Shown in pieces: positions 1 through 5,267 of a stretch of 5,309 nt of DNA; within the stretch, counting starts at the first letter, position 1, and every line of letters begins with the position of its first letter. A program made the translations under genes and the position numbers. Source of the stretch: Chloroflexota bacterium (GTDB lineage: Bacteria > Chloroflexota > UBA6077); the NCBI GenBank assembly GCA_021845945.1, contig JAJZRD010000248.1:1-5309 (forward strand). The letters run 5' to 3'. Under the pieces are notes generated by a model that saw only the letters and a list, made by a program, of their open reading frames with translations, did no database searches and was not told the DNA's origin.

Positions 1-9
1 TTCCGATCT
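1..9. other. Probable sequencing-adapter remnant at contig edge
   Basis: The first nine bases read TTCCGATCT, which is the 3' end of the standard Illumina adapter; on the minus strand this is AGATCGGAA, the first bases seen when a read runs into the adapter. It sits exactly at the window edge. The protein encoded leftwards matches its family up to a ...GLSQRQ motif and then changes to RSE exactly where these nine bases begin. I infer that bases 1-9 are not genomic. Confidence 0.75.
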
Positions 10-885
10 CTGCCTCTGGGATAGACCCGCCCGGTGAAGTCTCTGCGGGAGGTGTGCCTGGTCCCCGCCCTTCATCGGGGAGCGGCCGGCCGCCAGCCTG
101 CGGGTTATCACCCAGGCCACGTCGGCCACCGGGACCCCCAGCACCAGCAGGGCCGTGGCCACCTTCGCCCCGCCCATGATGGACATGGTTGCCAGGGCGT
201 AGCCGATCAGCAGCGCCCCCGAGCTACCCATAAAGACGCGCGCCGGATGGAAGTTGTGGGGCAGGAAGCCCAGACAGGCGCCGGCCAGGGCCAGGGGAAG
301 GATGGCGATGTCGTACTGGCCGAAGTCGAAGACGCCCCGGGCGAACAGCACCAGGGCGGCGATGGTGGCCACGCCCCCCGCCAGACCGTCCATAACGTCC
401 ACCAGGTTGATGGTGTTGATCATCCCAACGATCCACAGCAGGGTGAAGGGGATCACCAGCCAGACGGGGAGCTGGATGACTCTCCCGAAGGGGGTGGCGA
501 TGCTGTCCACCACCACGCCGAAGGCGATCGGGATGGCGGCGATGGCGAACTGCCCCAGCAGTTGGGGCATGGGATCCAGCCTCCGCCTGTCGTCCATGAA
601 AGCCAGGGGTAGGACCGCCACGGCCCCCAGCAGGACCCCCAGCAACCTCCAGCTTTCCTGGGAGGAACGGGGGATCAGGTAGGCCCCGACGAGGGCAGCC
701 GCCAGGAAGCCGAAGAAGATGGCATAGCCGCCGGTGCGGGGGACGATCCTCTTCTGTACCTCGCCCGGGCGGGGCTTATCCTCGATGCCCGACCAATGGC
801 CGAATGCTTTGGCACCAAAGGTGAGCAGGAAGGCCACCACCCAGGCGACGGCGAGGACGATGACCAGGGCTACTTCTCTTGACAT
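1..885 (-). CDS. WecA/MraY-family polyprenyl-phosphate sugar-1-phosphate transferase, 3' truncated
   Basis: Integral membrane enzyme expected to transfer a sugar-1-phosphate from a UDP-sugar to undecaprenyl phosphate, the first step of making a lipid-linked glycan. The frame runs open from ATG 885 to the edge (295 codons; the last three are probably adapter). Family motifs appear in order: D36-K-P with PRTGG at 49-53; FMDD at 96-99; the N157xxN160xxD163xxD166GL signature; FMGSSG at 218-223; and HLPQRL at 278-283 followed by GLSQRQ. Hydrophobic stretches recur throughout (about 5-22, 53-70, 82-97, 111-126, 140-158, 169-183, 192-208, 222-237, 240-257), as expected for a multi-pass protein. Odd points: the usual GDxGS motif is GSSGA, so the conserved Asp is Ser221, and the usual HxHH is HLPQ. 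An in-frame TGA at 903-901 limits the start, and ATG 885 has no good ribosome site. It is separated from the upstream dehydratase gene by 181 bases of palindromic DNA. The family call is firm; the substrate is unknown. Confidence 0.9.
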   Translation of the reverse strand, partial: MSREVALVIVLAVAWVVAFLLTFGAKAFGHWSGIEDKPRPGEVQKRIVPRTGGYAIFFGFLAAALVGAYLIPRSSQESWRLLGVLLGAVAVLPLAFMDDRRRLDPMPQLLGQFAIAAIPIAFGVVVDSIATPFGRVIQLPVWLVIPFTLLWIVGMINTINLVDVMDGLAGGVATIAALVLFARGVFDFGQYDIAILPLALAGACLGFLPHNFHPARVFMGSSGALLIGYALATMSIMGGAKVATALLVLGVPVADVAWVITRRLAAGRSPMKGGDQAHLPQRLHRAGLSQRQRSE

Positions 886-910
886 AAGCGTGACTGAACC
901 TCATGTGCCA

Positions 911-937
911 TTTGGGGGACGAGGCTCCTGCCGAGCC
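911..937. repeat. Short GC-rich palindromic repeat ('GRGSCRA' type)
   Basis: GGCTC (923-927) and GAGCC (933-937) form a 5-bp stem with a five-base loop, preceded by a TTTGGGGGACGA run. Read on the plus strand in one frame, the repeat gives F-G-G-R-G-S-C-R-A. From memory, this peptide string turns up in many spurious small proteins of Planctomycetota, Chloroflexota and cyanobacteria because the DNA repeat is dispersed in those genomes. There is only one copy in the window, so its dispersal is inferred. Confidence 0.55.
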
Positions 938-964
938 GATCAGGCTGGTCAGAGCAACAGTGCC

Positions 965-1049
965 AACATAGGGAGGGGCCCTGTGCCCCCTCCGCGTGAG
1001 CGAGCGATCGCAGGAACGGGCGGCAGGGCAGGGCGCTCTGCCCTACGTT
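965..1049. repeat. Paired-hairpin dispersed element, copy 1 (intergenic)
   Basis: This 85-bp element lies in the gap between the dehydratase and WecA-like genes. It starts AACATAGGG and ends CCCTACGTT, which are inverted repeats of each other with one mismatch. Inside are two hairpins: GGAGGGG (972-978) with CCCCTCC (987-993), and AGGGCAG (1025-1031) with CTGCCCT (1038-1044). It shares with the second copy (about 4047-4127) the strings GGGCCCTGTGCCC, GAACG...GGGCGGC and GCCCTACGTT, in the same order, orientation and spacing. It resembles a small non-autonomous mobile palindrome. On the leftward mRNA it could also act as a 3'-end stabiliser or processing site. No U-run follows, so it is not a standard intrinsic terminator. 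Confidence 0.7.
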
Positions 1050-1068
1050 TCCAAGACAATCGCTCGCT
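999..1068. repeat. 10-bp perfect inverted repeat enclosing a hairpin, touching a stop codon
   Basis: AGCGAGCGAT at 999-1008 is the exact reverse complement of ATCGCTCGCT at 1059-1068, 50 bases apart. The right arm overlaps two bases of the TAG stop codon (1069-1067) of the dehydratase gene, and the arms enclose the second hairpin of the paired-hairpin element. In RNA this would give a long stem with an internal hairpin right at the end of the dehydratase reading frame. A role in mRNA stability or separation from the next gene is inference. Confidence 0.55.
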
Positions 1069-2146
1069 ACTGTAGAGATTGGGCCAGATCCAGGGCCTGG
1101 CCCCGCAACTTTGCCAGCTGGCCGGCGTAGGCCAGCTCCAGTAAACCGTCGATCAGGCCCGAAACCTCTCCATAGGAAGGGAGGCTGGTCCGAGAGGACA
1201 CCACCCGGACGATGCCCGGGTATGGGGTCGCCTCGGCCTGTTCGTAGTTGCTGAGCAGGATCTCGTGCATCCTCTCGCCCGGCCGCGCCCCTATGTACTG
1301 AATGGGGCACTCGCCACCGTTGGCTGACAGCAGCCGATAGAGGTGGTGGGCCATCTCTCCCAGGTTGATGGCCGGCCCGGTGTCGGGCATGAAGATCACT
1401 CCGCTCTTCGGCTCGCAGGCCGTCTGGACCAGCAGTCTCGTGGCCTCGGGCATGGTGATCCAGTAGCGGGTCATCCCGGCATCCGTCAGGGTGAGGGGCT
1501 TTCCGGCGGCTATCTGGGCCGACAGCGTCTCGATGACGCTGCCCCGGGTCCCGACGATGTTGACGAACCTCACGATCGAGAGCCCCATGGGGAACTCCCG
1601 GTCCGCCGCCTGGACCAGCCTCTCCGCTATCCTCTTGGTGCTCCCGTAGACGCTGGGCGGGTTGACCGCCTTGTCGCTGGATGGGTAGAGGAAGCGGCCA
1701 ACCCCGAACTCGGCGGAGACCTCGATCAGGGCCCGGGTGCCGGCGAGGTTGACCTCCACCGTCTGGTCCGGGTTCTCCTCTCCTAGCGGCACGTGCTTGT
1801 AGGCGGCCAGGTGGAACACCACCTCCGGCCGGTTCTCGCTAAAGATCCTCTCCAGCTTCCGGCGGTCCCGCACGTCGGCCAGGATCCACCGGGCGGGGGC
1901 TGCCAGCCGCTGGGCGCTCTCCTGCCGCAGCCGGAAGAGGCTGTGCTCGTGGTGATCGATCAGCAGCAGCGACGCGGGGCGGAGGCCGGCCAGCAGCTGG
2001 ACCAGGGGTCCACCAACCGATCCGGCGGCGCCCGTCACGGCCACGCGGCGGCCGGCGATCAGCTCCTCGGCACCCACCAACCCCATGGGCGGCGAGGGGC
2101 GGCCCAGCAGCTCCTCCTGGGAGAAGCGCGACAGAGGATCGGTCAT
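1067..2146 (-). CDS. PseB/FlaA1/CapD-like nucleotide-sugar 4,6-dehydratase (SDR)
   Basis: 359-residue protein of the polysaccharide-biosynthesis SDR group (PF02719 type), whose members convert UDP-GlcNAc or related sugars to 4-keto-6-deoxy sugars using bound NAD(P). Visible features: the Rossmann loop TGAAGSVGG with G39xxG42xxG45; the acidic strand end LLIDHHEHSL at 61-70; ADVRD at 90-94; FHLAAYKHVP at 111-120, typical of this group; and SSDKAVNP at 156-163 followed by Y167GSTK171. The D158-K159-Y167 spacing fits the Asp-Lys-Tyr triad described for short PseB-like enzymes rather than the Asp-Lys-Met of long WbpM-like ones. There is no N-terminal membrane domain, so it should be a soluble cytoplasmic enzyme. 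The ATG overlaps the stop of the TIM-barrel gene upstream as ATGA and has a GGAGG seven bases before it. The stop lies at the edge of the palindromic gap. PseB-like inverting and FlaA1/CapD-like alternatives cannot be separated by eye, so no symbol is given. Confidence 0.88.
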   Translation of the reverse strand: MTDPLSRFSQEELLGRPSPPMGLVGAEELIAGRRVAVTGAAGSVGGPLVQLLAGLRPASLLLIDHHEHSLFRLRQESAQRLAAPARWILADVRDRRKLERIFSENRPEVVFHLAAYKHVPLGEENPDQTVEVNLAGTRALIEVSAEFGVGRFLYPSSDKAVNPPSVYGSTKRIAERLVQAADREFPMGLSIVRFVNIVGTRGSVIETLSAQIAAGKPLTLTDAGMTRYWITMPEATRLLVQTACEPKSGVIFMPDTGPAINLGEMAHHLYRLLSANGGECPIQYIGARPGERMHEILLSNYEQAEATPYPGIVRVVSSRTSLPSYGEVSGLIDGLLELAYAGQLAKLRGQALDLAQSLQ

Positions 2147-3108
2147 CGGCTGGCCTCCCGGAAGAGGGCGCAGCAGGGGGGTATCTCCGGCACCCTGTCC
2201 AGGGCCGCCTTCAGTCTACGCTGGGCCTCCCGCATCCAGACGGCCCGGTCGGGGTCGGGCTCTATGGTCTCCGTGACCAGGTACCGGACCGAGCGAGCCA
2301 GCCGGACGGCGAGGGCGTCCAGGTCCAGGTCGCCGTCGCCGTAGGGCAGTCCCTCCTCCAGCAGCCCTCGGGCGTTGGAGACGTGGACCTCGAAGAGGTA
2401 GGGCTCGACGGCCTTCAGGTAGTCCTCCATCTCGTGGCTATCGTCGAGGCTGGAGAGGTAGGCCACCAGCGGGGCCAGCTCCGGATCCACGCCGGCTGGG
2501 TCCATCCCCAGTCCATTCAGAAACAGCCCGGCGTGGGAGAGATCCACGGTGGCCCCGAGGCCGGGGAATCTGGTCGCAAAGTAGACCAGGTCCTGGGCGC
2601 TCATGCCTACGGGGGTGACCATGCAGGCGCCCTGTCGCTGCCGGGCCACAGGAGGGATGTTCTCCAGGAGCGGGACCAGCCCCCGCTCCTGGGCCAACCG
2701 GACGTAGTGGCCCACAAGGGGCAGGCTGGCCTCCAGCTTGGACCGCCGCAGCGCGTCGCTGAGGGGGGCGTCCAGCTTCATGGGGGTGATGGCGTGGATC
2801 AGCACCGCCTCGGCCCCGATGCCCTGGGCGAGGCAGGCTATGCGCCGCAGGCACTCGCGATTGGCCTCGCCGTTCACGCTGAGGTCGAAGAAGGATCCGT
2901 CCAGCGAGCGGAGGGGTCCCTCCACCACGTAGGCGAATTGGGGGTGGGGCCGGAGATCCATCAGCCGGCGGGCCAACCGATCCAGCTCGCCCGGGTCCTT
3001 CAGATCCTCGGCATCCAGATAGAGCTCCAGGCCGTCGGGGAGCGGCTCCGCCAACCGATCGGCCAGCTGGGCCTCCGTGGGGCGGCCCTTCAACAGCAGC
3101 TTAGCCAT
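2143..3108 (-). CDS. Xylose-isomerase-like TIM-barrel protein (sugar isomerase/epimerase family)
   Basis: 321-residue soluble protein resembling the AP-endonuclease-2/xylose-isomerase-like TIM-barrel superfamily (PF01261). Likely divalent-metal ligands sit at the expected strand ends: LIHA with H105, LLENIP with E149, VDLSHAG with D189 and H192, FEVHVSN with H242, and LVTETIEPD with E280. The late GDGDLDLDAL segment (257-266) matches the usual 'GxGxID' region of these barrels. I chose ATG 3108, which overlaps the preceding gene's TAA by eight bases, over a TTG at 3126 that would add six residues. Neither has a clear ribosome site, so translation probably depends on the upstream gene. It lies between an epimerase-like SDR and a 4,6-dehydratase, so a sugar or nucleotide-sugar isomerisation/epimerisation step in the same pathway is a fair inference. 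The superfamily also includes DNA-repair endonuclease IV and lyase-like enzymes, so the reaction is not established. Confidence 0.75.
   Translation of the reverse strand: MAKLLLKGRPTEAQLADRLAEPLPDGLELYLDAEDLKDPGELDRLARRLMDLRPHPQFAYVVEGPLRSLDGSFFDLSVNGEANRECLRRIACLAQGIGAEAVLIHAITPMKLDAPLSDALRRSKLEASLPLVGHYVRLAQERGLVPLLENIPPVARQRQGACMVTPVGMSAQDLVYFATRFPGLGATVDLSHAGLFLNGLGMDPAGVDPELAPLVAYLSSLDDSHEMEDYLKAVEPYLFEVHVSNARGLLEEGLPYGDGDLDLDALAVRLARSVRYLVTETIEPDPDRAVWMREAQRRLKAALDRVPEIPPCCALFREASR
2154..2158 (-). promoter_or_regulatory. Ribosome binding site for the 4,6-dehydratase
   Basis: Minus-strand GGAGG lies seven bases before the ATG at 2146, inside the last codons of the TIM-barrel gene. With the ATGA overlap it supports this start and coupled translation. 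Confidence 0.65.
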
Positions 3109-3988
3109 GGGCGCGGTACCAGGCAACGTATCTTTCTAACCCTTCTTTGAGATCGACTTGAGGCGAGTATCCCAGCTCGCCGCGAGCCCTGGAGATGTCG
3201 GCCACCAGGTAGCCGAAGCCGGCGGAGCTTTCCACCCGGATCCGAGAGCGCGAGTGGGTGACCCGGCAGGACATCTCGGCCAGCTCCTCCATGGACGTAC
3301 CGACCCCCGTGGCCACATTGTAACAACTCCCGGCGGGTGCCGGCTTCTCCAGGGCGAGCAGGATCCCCTGGACCACGTCGGAGACGTAGGTGAGGTCGCG
3401 GCTCTGGTTGGTGTGAGCCACCAGCGGCTCGCCCCTCAGCGCCTTCCCGACGAAGATCCCCGCCACCCCGCTGGCTCCGCCCGAGATCACCAGTCCCGGG
3501 CCGTAGACGGAGAAGAAGCGGAGGGTGACGGTGTGGACCCCGTAGAGGCGAGCGTACATCTCCATCCACCGCTCGCCGCACAGCTTGCTATATCCGTAGG
3601 GGTCCTGGGGCTCTATCAGCCCGTCCTCGGGGATCGGCTCCCGAACGGGACGGTAGATCCGCTGCGAAGAGGCGAAAACGATCCTGCCCCCGCCCAGACG
3701 GGCGCCCTCCAGCATCGTCAGGGTACCCAGGGCGTTGATCCGGTTGTACAGGAGCGGGTCCTGGTAGGAGGCGGAGGCGTTGGAGAGGGCTGCCAGGTGG
3801 ACGATGGCGTCGACCCTGGAGGCCAGATGGAGGGCCTGGTCGCCGTCCACCTCCAGGCCGTGGTGCTCCACGCCGGGCAGACCGCTGGGACGCCTGGACA
3901 GGGTGATGGCCTGGTGCCCACGGTCCAGCAGGGCCTTCACCAGGTGGGTGCCGATGAAGCCGGTGCCTCCAGTGACCAGGACCTTCAT
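3101..3988 (-). CDS. NAD-dependent epimerase/dehydratase, extended SDR (nucleotide-sugar)
   Basis: 295-residue extended short-chain dehydrogenase, the fold of UDP-glucose 4-epimerase, dTDP-glucose 4,6-dehydratase and GDP-sugar reductases. The N terminus MKVLVTGGTGFIG carries G7xxG10xxG13 for NAD(P). IVHLAALSN at 62-70 is the usual strand-4 motif. VFASSQRIY at 104-112 supplies the catalytic Ser, and P130-Y131-G-Y-S-K135 gives an intact YxxxK. RFFSVYGPG at about 157-165 and RDLTYVSDV further on are standard C-domain motifs. All catalytic residues are present, so it should be active. Its ATG overlaps the previous gene's TGA as ATGA and has a very strong ribosome site (GGAGGTGA, six-base spacing). 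It is slightly shorter than typical 310-340-residue members. The sugar substrate cannot be told, and 4-epimerase, 4-reductase or dehydratase activities are all possible. Confidence 0.87.
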   Translation of the reverse strand: MKVLVTGGTGFIGTHLVKALLDRGHQAITLSRRPSGLPGVEHHGLEVDGDQALHLASRVDAIVHLAALSNASASYQDPLLYNRINALGTLTMLEGARLGGGRIVFASSQRIYRPVREPIPEDGLIEPQDPYGYSKLCGERWMEMYARLYGVHTVTLRFFSVYGPGLVISGGASGVAGIFVGKALRGEPLVAHTNQSRDLTYVSDVVQGILLALEKPAPAGSCYNVATGVGTSMEELAEMSCRVTHSRSRIRVESSAGFGYLVADISRARGELGYSPQVDLKEGLERYVAWYRAHG

Positions 3989-5085
3989 TGATGGTCACCT
4001 CCCTCTCCCTCTGGCACGTTCACGGGGTGAGGGCTGTGGGTGGGGTGCAGGGCAGGGCCCTGTGCCCTGCCGCCGGGGCCCGCATCACGAACGCCGGGCG
4101 GCGGGGGACAGGCCCCCGCCCTACGTTCACCGGGGTCGGGACCGGCCACGAAGTGGTCCAGGACCTGCCCGAGCCCCTCATCCAGGGATATCTTCGGCGC
4201 GAACCCGTCCTTGGCCAGGGTCGAAGCGAAGGAGCACTCCGCGGTGGATGGTCGCTGCTCCGGCAGGCTCAGCTGGACCTCCAGACCCCGCCGGGCGGCC
4301 AGCCGCTGCACCAGGATCGCCACCTGGGCGACCGAGGCCGTTTCCCCCACCAGGTTCACCGGGGTGTAGCCCTCTCGCTGCCATCGCGCCAGGGCCATCA
4401 GTCCCCGGCAGGCGTCGTCCACGTGGATCATGCTGGTGGGGTGAAAGGCCGTGGCATCCACCCGCAGCGGCTCGCCCAGGGCGGCCTGCCGGCAGAACTT
4501 GTTGGGGGCCGTCATGAAGCGAGGGTCGGTCTTCATCACCGGGCTGACGCCGTAGACCAGCGCCAGGCGGGCGGAGACACAGCGGAGTCCACGGGTGTGG
4601 GCGAACATCTCCATAAGCTTCTCGACGTAGGCCTTGGAGAGGTGGGCGATGTCCAGGATCGGGCCGTAGGGGGTCGATTCCTCGATCTTACCCACCACCC
4701 GCCGGCCGTACACTTGGATGGATCCGCCGAAGATGAAGGTGGAGACGCCGGCCTCGCAGGCCCGCTCCAGCACCACCCGGGGGCCGATCAGATTGCTCTC
4801 CTCGGAGTAGCGGATCGGCGCGGCCGAGGGGTGGGCGCTGGCCTGCGCGGCAAGGTGGTAGACGGTGTCGATGGGAACGCCGGAGGCGAAAGTCTTCCGG
4901 ACCGCTGCCTCCTCGGCCACGTCCCCCTCCCTGAAGAGGAAGCCGGGGCGCTCGGCCAGGCGATGGAGGACCGAGGGATCGGTGGAGAAGAGGTTGTCCA
5001 TCCCGACGACGGTCTCTCCGGCGTCGAGGAGCATCTCGACCAACCGTGCGCCGATGTACCCGATGCCTGTGACGAGGGAAGCCAA
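3985..5085 (-). CDS. Extended SDR, epimerase-like, with altered active site and repeat-derived C-terminal tail
   Basis: 366-residue protein starting at TTG 5085, chosen because AGGAG sits seven bases before it, translation gives MASLVTG directly, and a candidate promoter lies just upstream. Residues 1-314 follow the extended-SDR plan: glycine loop TGIGYIG (6-12), VVGMDNLFS (26-34), YHLAAQASAHPS (76-87), FIFGGSIQVYG (117-127), SARLALVYG (171-179) and SMIHVDDACRG (218-228). Two oddities are seen directly. The glycine loop is one residue shorter than the usual TGGxGxxG. The YxxxK motif reads A147-H-L-S-K151, so the catalytic Tyr is replaced by Ala although S122 and K151 remain. Residues from about 315 to 366 are rich in Pro, Gly, Arg and His and unlike the rest; most of this tail is encoded by a paired-hairpin repeat. 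It is the first gene of the leftward cluster. It may be a non-catalytic or modified nucleotide-sugar epimerase relative; the substrate is unknown. Confidence 0.82.
   Translation of the reverse strand: MASLVTGIGYIGARLVEMLLDAGETVVGMDNLFSTDPSVLHRLAERPGFLFREGDVAEEAAVRKTFASGVPIDTVYHLAAQASAHPSAAPIRYSEESNLIGPRVVLERACEAGVSTFIFGGSIQVYGRRVVGKIEESTPYGPILDIAHLSKAYVEKLMEMFAHTRGLRCVSARLALVYGVSPVMKTDPRFMTAPNKFCRQAALGEPLRVDATAFHPTSMIHVDDACRGLMALARWQREGYTPVNLVGETASVAQVAILVQRLAARRGLEVQLSLPEQRPSTAECSFASTLAKDGFAPKISLDEGLGQVLDHFVAGPDPGERRAGACPPPPGVRDAGPGGRAQGPALHPTHSPHPVNVPEGEGGDHQ
3995..4002 (-). promoter_or_regulatory. Strong ribosome binding site for the second SDR gene
   Basis: Minus-strand GGAGGTGA is fully complementary to the 16S rRNA 3' end and lies six bases before ATG 3988. 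It falls inside the unusual tail of the preceding gene, so the second SDR can start translation efficiently on its own. Confidence 0.8.
4016..4136. repeat. Imperfect direct repeat bracketing the second paired-hairpin element
   Basis: ACGTTCACGGGGT at 4016-4028 recurs as ACGTTCACCGGGGT at 4123-4136, differing by one inserted C. The second copy overlaps the element's right end. It could be a remnant of a duplicated target site, or of slippage or recombination between element ends. With GC-rich DNA, chance is not fully excluded. Confidence 0.5.
4047..4127. repeat. Paired-hairpin dispersed element, copy 2 (inside coding sequence)
   Basis: This ~81-bp element has two hairpins: GCAGGGCA (4047-4054) with TGCCCTGC (4063-4070), and GGCGGGGG (4100-4107) with CCCCCGCC (4113-4120). 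GGGCCCTGTGCCC, GAACGCCGGGCGGC and GCCCTACGTT occur in the same order and spacing as in copy 1 (965-1049), while the stem sequences differ but stay paired. That pattern suggests compensatory change. It lies within the 3' end of the first SDR gene and encodes about residues 320-347 without a stop. Confidence 0.72.
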
Positions 5086-5092
5086 TCCATCG

Positions 5093-5097
5093 CTCCT
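5093..5097 (-). promoter_or_regulatory. Ribosome binding site deciding a TTG start
   Basis: Minus-strand AGGAG is followed by seven bases and TTG 5085. A nearby ATG at 5090 is only two bases away and opens the wrong frame, so this site favours the TTG for the first SDR. Confidence 0.65.
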
Positions 5098-5120
5098 GTG
5101 CCCGATGAGGGCAGGCGAGA

Positions 5121-5150
5121 ATGATAGCATTACGGCAGCGCGCCGAACAA
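5121..5150 (-). promoter_or_regulatory. Candidate promoter for the leftward cluster
   Basis: On the minus strand, TTGTTC (5150-5145) is followed by an 18-base spacer and TATCAT (5126-5121), preceded by TGC to give an extended -10. Transcription would start near 5114, about 30 bases before the TTG start. This is a sigma-70-type match by eye; the -35 is weak (three of six). Confidence 0.45.
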
Positions 5151-5166
5151 CTTTGGAGCGGCTGAC

Positions 5167-5198
5167 TTGGAGTGCTGCGGCTTGCCGCAGCACTCCAA
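5167..5198. repeat. 14-bp-stem hairpin between divergent promoters
   Basis: TTGGAGTGCTGCGG (5167-5180) pairs perfectly with CCGCAGCACTCCAA (5185-5198) around a CTTG loop. It lacks a downstream T-run on either strand, so it is not an obvious terminator. From memory, similar TTGGAGTGC(G/T)GCGGC...GCC palindromes are dispersed in some GC-rich environmental bacteria, so it is probably a mobile palindromic repeat. It lies between the two candidate promoters and overlaps the -35 region of the rightward one, so it could also affect regulation. Confidence 0.7.
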
Positions 5199-5212
5199 AT
5201 GGCTGCTATAAT
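5182..5212 (+). promoter_or_regulatory. Candidate extended -10 promoter for the rightward gene
   Basis: TGCTATAAT has a perfect TATAAT at 5207-5212 with the TGn extension, in otherwise GC-rich DNA. A possible -35, TTGCCG (5182-5187), lies 19 bases upstream, inside the hairpin. The start site would be near 5219, about 50 bases before ATG 5268. Confidence 0.55.
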
Positions 5213-5267
5213 GTCGCCGCCTGTCTCGCCCCTGCCTTCACTTCTTCCTTATGGGGTCATCGCCGAT

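Noticed and set aside
34..612. Long plus-strand open frame of 192 codons and an overlapping one at 254-682
   Set aside because: Low-complexity, Gly/His/Gln/Asp-rich translation antisense to the clearly conserved WecA-like gene; typical of GC-rich shadow frames.
965..1049. Rho-independent terminator in the gap
   Set aside because: Stable hairpins are present but neither strand shows a following T-run; better explained as repeat elements.
870..1310. Minus-strand 146-codon frame across the dehydratase end and the gap
   Set aside because: Overlaps the real dehydratase gene in another frame and passes through palindromic repeats; no recognisable motif.
4788..5090. Minus-strand ATG 5090 as the SDR start
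   Set aside because: It opens a different frame that does not give the Rossmann motif and is only two bases from the AGGAG. No frameshift is needed because the TTG frame is continuous.
5086..5193. N-terminal extension of the first SDR up to ATG 5193
   Set aside because: The added 36 residues match no SDR feature, start inside the hairpin repeat and lie upstream of the candidate promoter. TTG 5085 has a well-spaced AGGAG.
5211..5267. Upstream ATG 5211 for the rightward gene
   Set aside because: It lies within the TATAAT box and would add a Pro/Ser/Leu-rich stretch before the recognised ILGxxVDDV start.
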